A stretch of DNA of 64,000 nucleotides from Elusimicrobiota bacterium (GCA_019135865.1 JAGVVD010000011.1:1-64000); one strand, 5' to 3'; shown: positions 9,300 to 18,431, numbered from the stretch's first letter. The notes: generated from the letters alone by a model not told the origin. Made by a program: numbers and translations.

Positions 9300-9755
9300 A
9301 TGGCTCTGCATAATCTGAAACCCAAGCCGGGCTCGACCCACAGGAAGAAGCGTCTCGGCACCGGCCAGGGTTCCGGCCATGGCCAGACCTCCACGAAGGG
9401 CCAGAAGGGCCAGAATTCCACCGCCGGCGGTTCCAAGCCGCACGGCTTCGAGGGCGGCCAGACGCCGCTGCTGAGGCGCATCCCCAAGATGGGCTTCAAC
9501 AACGTGAAGTTCCGCGTCGAGTACGCCTGGGTCAACGTCTCCTCGCTGGAGAAGTTCTTCGAGACCGGCGCCGAGGTGAACCCCGAGTCGCTCAGGAAGA
9601 CCGGCCTGGTGAAGACGGCGTACCCCGTGAAGGTGCTCGGCGACGGCGAACTGAAGAAGAAGCTCAGCGTCACCGCCCACGCCTTCTCGAAGTCGGCGAA
9701 AGAGAAGATAGAGAAAGCGGGCGGCAAGACCGTCCTCATAGAAGCCAAGGCCTGA
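9300..9755 (+). CDS. rplO: 50S ribosomal protein L15
   Basis: 151 residues. The Gly-rich N-terminus LKPKPGSTHRKKRLGTGQGSG with the following GQ-rich stretch is characteristic of L15, which threads into 23S rRNA. It directly abuts rpsE. It is followed by a 140-nt gap with a palindromic repeat and a terminator-like hairpin before secY. Confidence 0.97.
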   Translation: MALHNLKPKPGSTHRKKRLGTGQGSGHGQTSTKGQKGQNSTAGGSKPHGFEGGQTPLLRRIPKMGFNNVKFRVEYAWVNVSSLEKFFETGAEVNPESLRKTGLVKTAYPVKVLGDGELKKKLSVTAHAFSKSAKEKIEKAGGKTVLIEAKA

Positions 9756-9788
9756 GGTCGTCCCTTCCCCGTCGTCCGGCCATGGCAC

Positions 9789-9815
9789 GGGGACACCATG
9801 CCGCATGGTGTCCCC
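9789..9815. repeat. Perfect palindrome, copy 1 (GGGGACACCATGC type)
   Basis: GGGGACACCATGC (9789-9801), one C, then its exact reverse complement (9803-9815): 13-nt arms with a single-base spacer. A second copy with the same 12-nt arm core lies at 22609-22633, also between genes. The pair looks like a dispersed palindromic repeat, or a binding site, rather than part of either gene. Confidence 0.8.
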
Positions 9816-9839
9816 CGCTGATACGGCGGGAGGTTTTTT
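9814..9839 (+). terminator. Possible weak terminator/attenuator before secY
   Basis: CCCGC (9814-9818) can pair with GCGGG (9826-9830), followed by AGG and six T residues (9834-9839). The stem is short. It shares two bases with the end of the palindrome just upstream, so the two hairpins cannot both be fully formed. I see no convincing promoter between here and secY, so read-through from rplO is expected. Confidence 0.35.
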
Positions 9840-9895
9840 GAAAGCGGATATCCCCCGCGGACGGGCCCGACAGCCCCGCGTTACGGAGATGACGA

Positions 9896-11224
9896 ATGCA
9901 GCAGATCACCGACATATTCAAGATCGAAGACCTTAAACGCCGCATCATTTTCGTCGTCCTGGCCCTGGCCGCCTACCGGCTGGGCGCCGTCATCCCGATA
10001 CCGGGCATCAATACCCAGGCCCTGCAGGCGCTCTTCGAGGCCAACAAGGGGAGCCTGCTCGGCTTCCTCGACATTTTCTCCGGCGGCGCGCTGGGACGCT
10101 TCTCCATCTTCTCGATGGGCGTGATGCCCTACATCAACGCGTCCATCATCATGAGCCTGGTGCAGGGGGCGCACGTGTTCCCGCTGCTCGACCGCCTGCA
10201 GAAGGAGGGCGAGAGCGGCCGCAAGAAGATAACGCAGATCACGCGCGTCTTCACGCTGTTCCTCGCCGCTTTCCAGTCCCTCGGCCTGACGCTGGCGCTC
10301 AACAACATCCAGACGCCCGGCAATATCCCGGTCATCCCGAACCCGACCGTCGGCTTCTATTTCGTGACCGTCCTCACGCTCACCACCGGCACGGTGTTCG
10401 TGATGTGGCTCGGCGAGCAGATCACCGAGCGCGGCATAGGCAACGGCATCTCGCTGATCATCTTCGCCGGCATCGTGGAGGGGCTGCCCTCCGCCATCAA
10501 GAACATGATCTCCCTGGTCCAGGCCGAGGAAATGAGCCTGCTGACCGCGATGCTGATCCTGGCGCTGGTCGCCGTAGTGACCGCCCTGGTCGTCTGGGTG
10601 CAGACCGCGCAGCGCAAGATCCCGATCCAGTACGCGCAGCGCCAGGTCGGCCGCAAGATGTACGGCGGCAGCACCGCGTTCCTGCCGCTCAAAGTGGACC
10701 AGAGCGGCGTCATCGCGGTCATCTTCGCCGTCTCGCTGCTCAGCGTCCCTTACACCATAGTCAGCTTCAACCCGCAGGCCCCCTGGGCCTCCAAGGTCAT
10801 GTCGCTGATGAGCCACACGAGCGTCTGGTACCAGCTGGTCTACGTCGCGCTGATAGTCTTCTTCTGCTACTTCTACAATTCGGTCAGCATCAACCCCAAG
10901 GACCTGGCCGAGAACATGAAGAAGTGGGGCGGTTTCATCCCGGGCATCCGCCCCGGCGAGCCGACCGCGCAGCACATCGAGTGGGTGCTCAACCGCATCA
11001 CGCTGGGCGGGGCGCTGTTCGTCGCGGCCATCGCCGTGCTGCCGGACTACATGAGGGCCAAGTTCAACGTGCCGTTCTATTTCGGCGGCACCTCGCTGCT
11101 CATCGTCGTCGGCGTCGCGCTGGACACGATAGCCCAGATGGAAGCCCACCTGCTGATGCGCAACTACGAGGGCTTCTACAAGAATTCCAAGATAAAGGGC
11201 CGCTGGTTCAACGTAGGGGGTTAA
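9896..11224 (+). CDS. secY: Protein translocase subunit SecY
   Basis: 442 residues with about ten hydrophobic segments, the central channel of the Sec translocon in the inner membrane. The N-terminus (FKIEDLKRRIIFVVLALAAYRLGAVIPIPGI), GALGRFSIFSMGVMPYINASIIMSL and the cytoplasmic loop RKIPIQYAQRQVGRKMYGG are highly conserved. Its position after rplO is the normal spc operon order. It ends 4 nt before adk. A GGAG site precedes the ATG. Confidence 0.98.
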   Translation: MQQITDIFKIEDLKRRIIFVVLALAAYRLGAVIPIPGINTQALQALFEANKGSLLGFLDIFSGGALGRFSIFSMGVMPYINASIIMSLVQGAHVFPLLDRLQKEGESGRKKITQITRVFTLFLAAFQSLGLTLALNNIQTPGNIPVIPNPTVGFYFVTVLTLTTGTVFVMWLGEQITERGIGNGISLIIFAGIVEGLPSAIKNMISLVQAEEMSLLTAMLILALVAVVTALVVWVQTAQRKIPIQYAQRQVGRKMYGGSTAFLPLKVDQSGVIAVIFAVSLLSVPYTIVSFNPQAPWASKVMSLMSHTSVWYQLVYVALIVFFCYFYNSVSINPKDLAENMKKWGGFIPGIRPGEPTAQHIEWVLNRITLGGALFVAAIAVLPDYMRAKFNVPFYFGGTSLLIVVGVALDTIAQMEAHLLMRNYEGFYKNSKIKGRWFNVGG

Positions 11225-11228
11225 TGGG

Positions 11229-11876
11229 ATGAACGTCATACTCCTCGGTTTTCCGGGTTCCGGGAAAGGCACGCAGGCGAAGGCCGTGGCCGCGAGGCTG
11301 GGTATGCTGCATTTTTCCACCGGGGACATCTTCCGCGAGGAGATAGCCAAGAAGACCCCGCTGGGCGAAAAGGTCCAGTCCTACCTGGCCTCCGGCCGGC
11401 TGGTCCCCGACGAGGTGGTCATCGAGGTCATCAAGTCGCGCGTGACCGGCGCGGGCAAAGGGATCCTTTTCGACGGTTTCCCCAGGACGGTGGAGCAGGC
11501 GCAGGCCCTGGACGAATTTTTCGACGCGAGGGGGGAGAAGATAGACGCCGTCGTCTTCCTGGCCGTCCCCGAGCAGGAAGTGGTGAACCGGCTCACCGCC
11601 AGACGGACCTGTTCCAAGTGCGGGAAGGTCTACAATCTCAATAGCAATCCTCCCGCGGCGGAGGGCAAATGCGACGATTGCGGCTCCCCGCTGGCGGCGC
11701 GCGACGACGACAAGCCGGAAGTGGTGGCCAAGCGGCTGATGGTCTATAAAGACCTGACCGAACCGCTGATCTCCTATTACCGCGGCAACGGGGTGTTCCT
11801 GGAAGTCCCGGGCGCGCTGGAACCCGCCGCCGTCACCGAGGGACTGTTCTCCGCCCTGGCCGGCAGGGCCGCCTGA
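11229..11876 (+). CDS. adk: Adenylate kinase
   Basis: 215 residues; interconverts ATP + AMP and 2 ADP. The P-loop GFPGSGKGTQAK is at residues 6-17, the AMP-binding segment LHFSTGDIFREE follows, and DGFPRT is present. The lid carries four cysteines (CSKCG and CDDCG), the zinc-binding long form. The secY-adk-map-infA order is the classical arrangement. Confidence 0.98.
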   Translation: MNVILLGFPGSGKGTQAKAVAARLGMLHFSTGDIFREEIAKKTPLGEKVQSYLASGRLVPDEVVIEVIKSRVTGAGKGILFDGFPRTVEQAQALDEFFDARGEKIDAVVFLAVPEQEVVNRLTARRTCSKCGKVYNLNSNPPAAEGKCDDCGSPLAARDDDKPEVVAKRLMVYKDLTEPLISYYRGNGVFLEVPGALEPAAVTEGLFSALAGRAA

Positions 11877-11888
11877 GGCCCCGACCGG

Positions 11889-12665
11889 ATGGTTGAGATA
11901 AAATCGGCCGCCGAACTGGAGAAGATGCGCAAGGCGTCGTCCATAGTGGCCGAAGTGCTCGTTCTTTTAAAAGACATGGTCAGGCCGGGGGTCCTCACCT
12001 CGGACCTGAACGCTTTCGCCGAAAAGGAAATACGCGCCAGGGGCGGCGAGCCCGCCTTCCTGGGCTACCGCGGCTATCCGGCCACGCTCTGCGTCTCCAT
12101 AAACGAAGAGGTCGTGCACGGCATCCCTTCCCCGTCGAGGAAGATCGGGGAGGGCGATATCGTCAGCCTGGACCTGGGCTGCGTGTGGCGGGATTATTAC
12201 GGCGACGCCGCGCTTACCGTGGCCGCCGGGAGGATCTCCAAGGAGGCGGCGCGGCTGATGGCCGTGACGGAGCGGAGCCTGGCCGAAGCCCTGGCGCAGG
12301 TCAGGGACGGGGCCAAGCTCGGCGACGTGTCCCACGCCGTCGAGAGCTGCGCCTCGGCCGCGGGGTTTTCGGTGGTCAGGGAGTTCACGGGCCACGGCAT
12401 AGGCCGCCGGCTGCACGAGGACCCCACGATCCCCAACTACGGCCGCCCCGGTTCCGGGATAACGCTCAGGGAGGGGATGACCATCGCGATAGAGCCGATG
12501 GTCTGCGCCGGCCGCCCGGGCGTGGAAGTGAAAGAGGACGGCTGGACGGCCGTGACCAGGGACGGGGCGCTGTCGGCCCATTTCGAGCACACCGTCTGCG
12601 TAAAAAGAGGAGGCTGCGAGATACTCAGCGCGGGGCCCGCCGGGACGGCCTGGGCCCTTATTTAG
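11889..12665 (+). CDS. map: Methionine aminopeptidase, type I
   Basis: 258 residues; removes the initiator methionine from nascent proteins. The five metal ligands of the family are visible in SLDLGC, YYGDAA, TGHGIGRRLHEDP, IAIEPMV and FEHTVCV. There is no N-terminal zinc-finger extension. Its last codons contain the TATAAT box of the predicted infA promoter. Confidence 0.97.
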   Translation: MVEIKSAAELEKMRKASSIVAEVLVLLKDMVRPGVLTSDLNAFAEKEIRARGGEPAFLGYRGYPATLCVSINEEVVHGIPSPSRKIGEGDIVSLDLGCVWRDYYGDAALTVAAGRISKEAARLMAVTERSLAEALAQVRDGAKLGDVSHAVESCASAAGFSVVREFTGHGIGRRLHEDPTIPNYGRPGSGITLREGMTIAIEPMVCAGRPGVEVKEDGWTAVTRDGALSAHFEHTVCVKRGGCEILSAGPAGTAWALI

Positions 12666-12671
12666 TATAAT
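12666..12671 (+). promoter_or_regulatory. Predicted -10 box of infA (leaderless start)
   Basis: A perfect TATAAT overlaps the map stop region. Adding the usual ~7 nt places the transcript start at about 12678, 3 nt before the infA ATG at 12681. No -35 consensus and no Shine-Dalgarno are seen, so an internal leaderless promoter for infA-rpmJ is likely. Confidence 0.55.
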
Positions 12672-12680
12672 ATTAAAGAT

Positions 12681-12899
12681 ATGCCGGATAATCAGAAAAT
12701 AGAACTTGAGGGCGTAGTGAAGGAATCGCTTCCCAACGCCACTTTCAGAGTGGAGATCGCGCCCGGCAAAGTGATACTCGGGTTCATCTCGGGCAAGATG
12801 CGCATCCACCACATAAAGATACTGCCCGGCGACAAGGTCAAGCTGGAGCTTTCGCCCTACGACCTGACCAAGGGCCGCATAGTTTACAGGGAGAAGTGA
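12681..12899 (+). CDS. infA: Translation initiation factor IF-1
   Basis: 72 residues, exactly the family length. The single S1/OB domain reads [19 protein letters not shown] and [25 protein letters not shown]-1 binds the 30S A site during initiation. No Shine-Dalgarno precedes the ATG. Followed by rpmJ as in most bacteria. Confidence 0.97.
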   Translation: MPDNQKIELEGVVKESLPNATFRVEIAPGKVILGFISGKMRIHHIKILPGDKVKLELSPYDLTKGRIVYREK

Positions 12900-12919
12900 A
12901 GTTTTCAGAGAGGTACAAG

Positions 12920-13033
12920 ATGAAAGTCAGAGCGAGCGTGAAACCGATCTGCATAAAGTGCAAGGTCATCAAACGCAGGGGCGTAGTACGCGTCATCTGC
13001 ACCGATCCCCGCCACAAGCAGAGGCAGGGCTGA
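12920..13033 (+). CDS. rpmJ: 50S ribosomal protein L36, zinc-binding
   Basis: 37 residues: [15 protein letters not shown] at the start, ending HKQRQG. The zinc ligands C11, C14, C27 and H32 of the C+ form are all present. L36 stabilises 23S rRNA near the L7/L12 stalk base. The gene is short but lies exactly where rpmJ belongs, between infA and rpsM. Confidence 0.96.
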   Translation: MKVRASVKPICIKCKVIKRRGVVRVICTDPRHKQRQG

Positions 13034-13105
13034 GAGAACGCTGAACGTGAGCGTCCGGCCGACGGCCCCGCGCTCCGCGGTTCACGGAACACTTAAGGAG
13101 AAGTT

Positions 13106-13504
13106 ATGGCACGAATAGCTGGAATAGACCTGCCGAGGGAAAAGAGGGTCGACGTGGCCCTCGCCTATGTTTACGGGATAGGCCGCCCCATGGCGAAAAA
13201 AATACTGGAGTCCCTCAAGGGGCAGATAGACCCGGCCACCCGCGTGAAGAACCTCACCGAGGACCAGGTCGGTCTGCTGAACTCCCACATTTCCAAGGAA
13301 TACAAGGTCGAGGGCGAACTGCGCCGCGAGGTCAACGCGAACATCAAGCGGTTCGTCGAGATCAACAGCTACAAGGGTTACCGCCACCGCCGCAACCTGC
13401 CCGTGCGCGGGCAGCGCACCAAGACCAACGGCAGGACCCGCCGCGGCCGCCGCAAGACCGTCGGCTCGGCGTCCAAGGCCCCGGCCGCGCCGGCCGCCAA
13501 GTGA
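13106..13504 (+). CDS. rpsM: 30S ribosomal protein S13
   Basis: 132 residues. [21 protein letters not shown] and the C-terminal [31 protein letters not shown] (31 residues seen, basic tail) identify S13, which bridges to the 50S subunit and contacts P-site tRNA. An AAGGAGAAG site precedes the ATG. About 12 extra Ala/Pro residues close the protein. Confidence 0.97.
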   Translation: MARIAGIDLPREKRVDVALAYVYGIGRPMAKKILESLKGQIDPATRVKNLTEDQVGLLNSHISKEYKVEGELRREVNANIKRFVEINSYKGYRHRRNLPVRGQRTKTNGRTRRGRRKTVGSASKAPAAPAAK

Positions 13505-13522
13505 GCAGGAGGACTTTGAACC

Positions 13523-13978
13523 ATGAACGATAATCCGAACCGCAAAGAAGAAGCCAAGCCCGCGCCGGCCGCCGGCGCCCAGAGGCCGGCCCCGGCCGGC
13601 AAGCCCCAGGTCCGGCGCCGCTCCGGCGGTCCCGTGACCTTCGGCCGGGTCTACATAACCTGCTCCTTCAACAACACGATCATCACGATCACCGACGAGA
13701 AGGGCGGCGCCGTTTCCTGGTCCACCGCCGGCTCGAACGGTTTCCGCGGCACCAAGAAGGGCACTCCCTTCGCCGCCCAGATAACCGCGTCCAAGGCGGC
13801 GGCCAGGGCCGTCGAGTACGGAATGCGCCAGGCGATGGTCTTCGTCAGCGGCCCCGGCCCCGGACGCGAGACCGCGGTGCGCGCGGTCGCGGCTTCCGGC
13901 ATACACGTCGTCTCCATCAAGGACGTCACGCCGATACCGCACAACGGCTGCAGGCCCCCTAAGGCCCGCCGCGTCTAA
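13523..13978 (+). CDS. rpsK: 30S ribosomal protein S11
   Basis: 151 residues against the usual ~128. The core ([51 protein letters not shown]) is intact; S11 lines the mRNA exit channel on the 30S platform. The first ~30 residues form a Pro/Ala/Lys-rich extension, the same style as in L3 and S10 of this genome. AGGAGG site upstream. Confidence 0.97.
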   Translation: MNDNPNRKEEAKPAPAAGAQRPAPAGKPQVRRRSGGPVTFGRVYITCSFNNTIITITDEKGGAVSWSTAGSNGFRGTKKGTPFAAQITASKAAARAVEYGMRQAMVFVSGPGPGRETAVRAVAASGIHVVSIKDVTPIPHNGCRPPKARRV

Positions 13979-14011
13979 GCAGAACCGAGAAGAACAAAGG
14001 AGAGTTTTGAA

Positions 14012-14653
14012 ATGTCACGCTATACGGGTCCCAGCTGCAAGAGGTGCCGCAAGAAGGGCACGAAGATGTTCCTCAAGGGCGCGAAGTGCACGGCGAACTG
14101 CGTCGTGGACCGCGAGAAGGCGGCCGAGAAGGGCCGCAAGTTCGGCGGGGGCGGCAAGTTCCAGCCCAAGATGTCCGACTACGGCAAGCACCTCAAGGAG
14201 AAGCAGATCGCGCGTTACACCGCCCAGGTCAACGAGGCGCAGTTCCGCCGCTTCTTCGCCAAGGCCTCCAAGGAGAAGGGGCAGACCGGCACCGCGCTGC
14301 TGAGGCTGCTGGAGACCCGGCTGGACAATATCGTCCGCAGGCTCGGTTTCGCGGCCTCCCTCAAGGCGGCCCGGCAGCTGGTCAACCACGGGCACGTGAA
14401 GCTGAACCACAGGACCGTGACGATCCCGTCCTGCCTGGTCAAGCCCGGCGACAGCGTGGCCGTTTCGCAGAAGACCGCGGAGACGCCGCTGGTCAAGATG
14501 GGCCTCGAGAGCGCCGACAAGGCCAACTCGCGTCCCAGCTTCCTCGCCTATGATCCCGCTTCGCTGACCGGCAAACTGCTGCGCTGGCCCGACAGGGCGG
14601 AGATGTCCATCAACGTGGACGACCAGCTCATCGTCGAATTCTACTCCAAGTAA
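14012..14653 (+). CDS. rpsD: 30S ribosomal protein S4, zinc-binding type
   Basis: 213 residues. Cysteines 9, 12, 26 and 30 form the N-terminal zinc cluster known from Thermus-type S4. The S4 RNA-binding domain (LETRLDNIVRRLGFAASLKAARQLVNHGHV) is at about residues 95-125. S4 nucleates 30S assembly and represses the alpha operon in some bacteria. AAAGGAG precedes the ATG. Confidence 0.97.
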   Translation: MSRYTGPSCKRCRKKGTKMFLKGAKCTANCVVDREKAAEKGRKFGGGGKFQPKMSDYGKHLKEKQIARYTAQVNEAQFRRFFAKASKEKGQTGTALLRLLETRLDNIVRRLGFAASLKAARQLVNHGHVKLNHRTVTIPSCLVKPGDSVAVSQKTAETPLVKMGLESADKANSRPSFLAYDPASLTGKLLRWPDRAEMSINVDDQLIVEFYSK

Positions 14654-14674
14654 GGAACCCGGAGGCTTTCACAA

Positions 14675-15652
14675 ATGACCCATACTTTCGCCAAGACGCT
14701 GATAATACCGGAAGCCCTCAGGACCGAGGGCGAAGCCGGGAACTACGCCAAGTTCGTGGCCGAGCCTTACGAGCGCGGCTACGGCCATACGATAGGCAAT
14801 TCGCTGCGCAGGATCCTGCTCTCCAGCCTCGAGGGCGCGGCCGTGGTGGCCGTGCGCATACGCGGCGCCCGTCACGAGTACTCCACCATCAACGGGGTGC
14901 ACGAGGACGTCATCAACATCCTGCTCAACCTCAAGAAGCTGCGCGTGCGCCTGAACTCCGACATGCCCGAGACCGTGCTGATCAGCGTCTCCGGCCGCCG
15001 CCAGGTCAAGGCTTCGGACATCAAGACCAGCGCCAACGTCGAGATCGTCAACAAGGACCTCGTGATCTGCAGCCTGGAGGCCGGCACGAACTTCGAGGCC
15101 GAGCTCGAGATCGCCAGGGGCTCCGGCTACCTGACCGCCGAAGAGGTCCGCGAAAAGATGAACCTGCCCGCGGACTTCATCCCGATGGACGCGCTGTTCT
15201 CGCCCGTCCAGAAGGCCCACTACAACGTGGAGAACGCCCGCGTCGGCCAGCGCACCGACTACGACAAGCTCGTGCTCGAGGTCTGGACCGACGGCACGCT
15301 GACGCCCGCCGAGGCGGTCAACAGGGCGACCGCGCTGCTGCGCCGCTCGATCACGCCGTTCCTGCCCGCCGAAGAGGCCCAGGCCGGCAAGGCCGAGGCC
15401 GGCCCGCAGGAAGCCGGGGCCGAGGGGCAGTCCGGCGACAAGCTGGACCAGGGCGTCGAGATGATAGAACTCTCGTCCCGCGCCTCCAACTGCCTGAAAG
15501 TGGCCGGGATCCGCACCATAAGGGAACTGGTCGAGAAGACCCCCGAGGACCTGCTGGCCGTGAAGAACTTCGGCCAGAAGTCGCTCGACGAGATACAGGA
15601 GAAGCTGCAGGGCATGGGCCTCTCGCTGGGCTCCAAAAGATCGGAGGAGTAA
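14675..15652 (+). CDS. rpoA: DNA-directed RNA polymerase subunit alpha
   Basis: 325 residues. The N-terminal assembly domain (YGHTIGNSLRRILLSSLEGAAV, THEYSTI-like HEYSTINGVHEDV) is followed by an Ala/Glu/Gly-rich linker at about residues 235-262 and the alpha-CTD (ELSSRASNCLKVAGIRTIRELVEKTPEDLL) that binds UP elements and activators. Standard alpha operon position between rpsD and rplQ. Confidence 0.98.
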   Translation: MTHTFAKTLIIPEALRTEGEAGNYAKFVAEPYERGYGHTIGNSLRRILLSSLEGAAVVAVRIRGARHEYSTINGVHEDVINILLNLKKLRVRLNSDMPETVLISVSGRRQVKASDIKTSANVEIVNKDLVICSLEAGTNFEAELEIARGSGYLTAEEVREKMNLPADFIPMDALFSPVQKAHYNVENARVGQRTDYDKLVLEVWTDGTLTPAEAVNRATALLRRSITPFLPAEEAQAGKAEAGPQEAGAEGQSGDKLDQGVEMIELSSRASNCLKVAGIRTIRELVEKTPEDLLAVKNFGQKSLDEIQEKLQGMGLSLGSKRSEE

Positions 15653-15655
15653 GAC

Positions 15656-16003
15656 ATGATCAAGAATCTGGGAGCGAGGAAACTTTCCAAGACCGGCTCG
15701 CACCGGCGGGCGATGTTCTCCAATATGATCTCCAGCCTGCTGCTGCACGAGAAGGTGACCACCACCGTGCCCAAGGCCAAGGAGCTCAAGCGCTTCGCCG
15801 AGAAGGTCATAACCGCCGCCAAGAAGGGCCAGCACGTCTCCGTGCGCAGCTCGCTGCGCGGCAACCGGCAGGCCTGCGAGAAGGCCCTGGGCGCCATAGC
15901 CGAACGCTACAAGACCCGCAACGGGGGCTACACCCGCGTGCTGAAACTCGGTCCCCGGCGCGGCGACGCGACCGAGATGGCTCTGGTGAAACTGGTGCAA
16001 TAA
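15656..16003 (+). CDS. rplQ: 50S ribosomal protein L17
   Basis: 115 residues. [37 protein letters not shown] and the ending [14 protein letters not shown] are typical of bacterial L17. It starts 3 nt after rpoA and ends 1 nt before mreB, so the shape genes are probably transcribed together with the ribosomal operon. Confidence 0.97.
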   Translation: MIKNLGARKLSKTGSHRRAMFSNMISSLLLHEKVTTTVPKAKELKRFAEKVITAAKKGQHVSVRSSLRGNRQACEKALGAIAERYKTRNGGYTRVLKLGPRRGDATEMALVKLVQ

Positions 16004-16004
16004 A

Positions 16005-17048
16005 ATGTTCGACTACATCTTCAGCCTGTTCTCCAACGACATAGGGATAGACCTCGGCACGGCCAACACGCTCGTCTACGTGAAGGGCAAGGGCATCGTG
16101 CTGCGGGAGCCGTCCGTGGTCGCGAGCGACAAGAACAGGCGGAAGGTGCTCGCCGTAGGCAGCGACGCCAAGCTCATGCTGGGGCGCACGCCGGCCAACA
16201 TCGTGGCCGTGCGCCCGCTGCGCAACGGCGTCATAGCGGATTTCGAGTCCACGCAGGAGATGATCAAGTATTTCATCAGGAAGGTGCATAACCGGCGCAG
16301 CCTCCTGCATCCGCGCATCGTGATAGGCATCCCCTCGGGCATCACCGAGGTGGAAAAGCGCGCCGTCCAGGAGTCGGCCGAGCAGGCCGGCGCCAGGGAA
16401 GTGCATCTCATCGAGGAGCCCATGGCCGCGGCCATCGGCTCGGACCTGCCGGTCTCGGAGCCCCACGCCAGCATGATCTGCGACATAGGCGGCGGGACCA
16501 CCGAGGTCGCCGTGATCTCGCTGGGCGGCATGGTCGTCGCCAGGTCCCTGGACGTGGCCGGCGACGAGATGGACGACTGCATAGTGCAGTATTTCAGGCG
16601 CAAGCACAACCTTATAATCGGCGAGACCACCGCCGAAGAGGTCAAGATTCAGATAGGATCGGTTTTTCCCTTGAAAGAAGAGAAGACTATCGAAGTAAAG
16701 GGCCGGGACCAGGCGAAAGGCCTGCCGAGGACGATACTCGTCACTTCGGAGGAGATACGCCAGGCGCTGATGGAGCCCGTTCAGCTGATAGTTGACGTCA
16801 TCAAGCAGGTGCTCGAAGAGACCCCGCCGGAACTTTCCTCGGACCTCGTGGACCGGGGCATGGTGCTCGCCGGCGGAGGTTCCCTCCTGAGGGGCTTTCC
16901 CGAGCTCATACGACAGGAGACCGAGCTCCCTGCTCACAGGGCGGCCGATCCGTTAAGTTGCGTTGCTTTGGGATGCGGCAAGTATCTCGAAGAACTCGAC
17001 AGGATTCAGCAGCGGCCCGAATTCCTGAAGTCGTACAGGCAGGACTGA
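16005..17048 (+). CDS. mreB: Rod shape-determining protein MreB
   Basis: 347 residues, the actin-like ATPase that forms filaments under the inner membrane and guides lateral wall synthesis. The phosphate-1 motif [10 protein letters not shown] is near residue 16, followed by [13 protein letters not shown], the phosphate-2 motif [13 protein letters not shown] and [12 protein letters not shown]. It begins 1 nt after rplQ, an unusual direct join of ribosomal and shape operons. Confidence 0.98.
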   Translation: MFDYIFSLFSNDIGIDLGTANTLVYVKGKGIVLREPSVVASDKNRRKVLAVGSDAKLMLGRTPANIVAVRPLRNGVIADFESTQEMIKYFIRKVHNRRSLLHPRIVIGIPSGITEVEKRAVQESAEQAGAREVHLIEEPMAAAIGSDLPVSEPHASMICDIGGGTTEVAVISLGGMVVARSLDVAGDEMDDCIVQYFRRKHNLIIGETTAEEVKIQIGSVFPLKEEKTIEVKGRDQAKGLPRTILVTSEEIRQALMEPVQLIVDVIKQVLEETPPELSSDLVDRGMVLAGGGSLLRGFPELIRQETELPAHRAADPLSCVALGCGKYLEELDRIQQRPEFLKSYRQD

Positions 17049-17103
17049 GCCCTCCCGGGCCTGGTCCTATTTCAGGCTTCGGGCCCTCGAAGGAGGAGCC
17101 CGG

Positions 17104-17958
17104 ATGAACAGGGAGAAAGACCTGGCCAATTACGCGTTGGCCTTCTTCGCCGCCGCCTCTTTCCTTCTGCTGGTCTTCCCGTCCACCCCCTCCCTGCATT
17201 CGGTCAGGCTGCTTTTCAGCTACTCCTTATATCCGGTCCTCCAGGGGGCCAGGCTGGACTACCGGCTCCGCAACGTCCCGGATAACGTGCTGCGCCTGGT
17301 GCGCGCCGACCAGGAGAACCTCCGCCTGAAGGCCGAGCTGGCCGAGGCCGAGCTCGAAGCGGGCCGGGCCGGCCGGCTGGAAGCCGAGAACGAACGACTG
17401 GCTTCGATGCTGGCCCTCTCCCGGGACGCCCGCTGGCGCGGGACCTGGGCCCGCGTGATCTCCAAATCCCCGCGCGACTGGTTCGGCACGGTCTTCATCG
17501 ACAAGGGGACCGACCACGGCGTGCGCCTGCACGCCACCGTGCTCGCGCTGTCCGGCGGCCGCCCCGTCCTGGCCGGCCGCGTCTTCGAAGTCTATCCCTC
17601 CTTCTCCAAGGTGATGCTGGTCACCAGCGAGCTCTCCTCCGTGATCTGCCGCCTGCGTTCCTCCGGGCACGAGGGCATGCTCGAAGGGCGCGGTTCCCGG
17701 CGTCTGCGCCTGGGCTACCTTCAGGAGAAGGCCGAGCCGCGTCCCGGCGACGAGCTGGTGACCTCGGTCGGCGGGCTGCTGTTCCCGCCCGGCATCCTGG
17801 TGGCGACGGTCTCCGGGACCGCCTCCCGGGACGCCTCGATGAACCTTTTCGCGGCCGAAGCCGAACCGGCCGTCGAGCCGGATTCGCTGCAGGAGATCTA
17901 CGTGGTCAACATGGACTTCCCCGCGGAGATACGCCGCTATTCGGAGGAGAACCTGTGA
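17104..17958 (+). CDS. mreC: Rod shape-determining protein MreC
   Basis: 284 residues. One membrane helix lies at about residues 11-27, followed by a coiled coil (about 60-105, rich in Glu/Leu) and the periplasmic beta-rich MreC domain (RVISKSPRDWFGTVFIDKGTDHGV). MreC links MreB to PBP2 and RodA. It overlaps mreD by 4 nt. AAGGAGGAG site upstream. Confidence 0.96.
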   Translation: MNREKDLANYALAFFAAASFLLLVFPSTPSLHSVRLLFSYSLYPVLQGARLDYRLRNVPDNVLRLVRADQENLRLKAELAEAELEAGRAGRLEAENERLASMLALSRDARWRGTWARVISKSPRDWFGTVFIDKGTDHGVRLHATVLALSGGRPVLAGRVFEVYPSFSKVMLVTSELSSVICRLRSSGHEGMLEGRGSRRLRLGYLQEKAEPRPGDELVTSVGGLLFPPGILVATVSGTASRDASMNLFAAEAEPAVEPDSLQEIYVVNMDFPAEIRRYSEENL

Positions 17959-18431
17959 CGGCGCTCAAGGACCTCTTTTTCTTCCTGCTGATCTGCTCCG
18001 GGCACTGGTGGCTGCACTGGTCCTTCCCGATGGGCGGCCTGGCGCCGAACCTGCTCTTCGCCTCGGCCTTCGCCTCCGCCGTGACCGGCGGCCCGGTGCG
18101 GGGGATAGCGCTGCCTTTCTTTTTCGGCCTCTACGCGGACCTGCTGGGCTCCGGCGCGGCCGGTTCCTGGGCGCTGATCTACACGCTGATCGGTTACGCG
18201 GTACAGGTGATGAAACGCCATTTCGACCTGGGCAGCCCTTTCTCCCAGGCCGCGGCCGCGCTGGTCCTGTCGCTGCTTTCCCTTTTCGCCTACCAGTCGG
18301 CCTACCTGGCGGTGAGCGGCATATCGCCGCTTCCCCTGAAAGTCCTCGTCCTCGAGCCCCTGATAACCGCGCTGACGGTGCCGCCGGTCTTCCTGCTGGC
18401 GTGCCGTTTTTCCCGGAGGCCGCGCCGGTGA
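17955..18431 (+). CDS. mreD: Rod shape-determining protein MreD
   Basis: 158 residues with about five hydrophobic segments, the size and topology of MreD, an inner-membrane partner of MreC. Sequence identity to the family is low as usual; the call rests on topology (GLAPNLLFASAFASAVTGGPVRGIALPFFFGLYADLL) and position between mreC and the PBP2 gene. GTG start overlapping the mreC stop (GTGA). Confidence 0.92.
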   Translation: MTALKDLFFFLLICSGHWWLHWSFPMGGLAPNLLFASAFASAVTGGPVRGIALPFFFGLYADLLGSGAAGSWALIYTLIGYAVQVMKRHFDLGSPFSQAAAALVLSLLSLFAYQSAYLAVSGISPLPLKVLVLEPLITALTVPPVFLLACRFSRRPRR

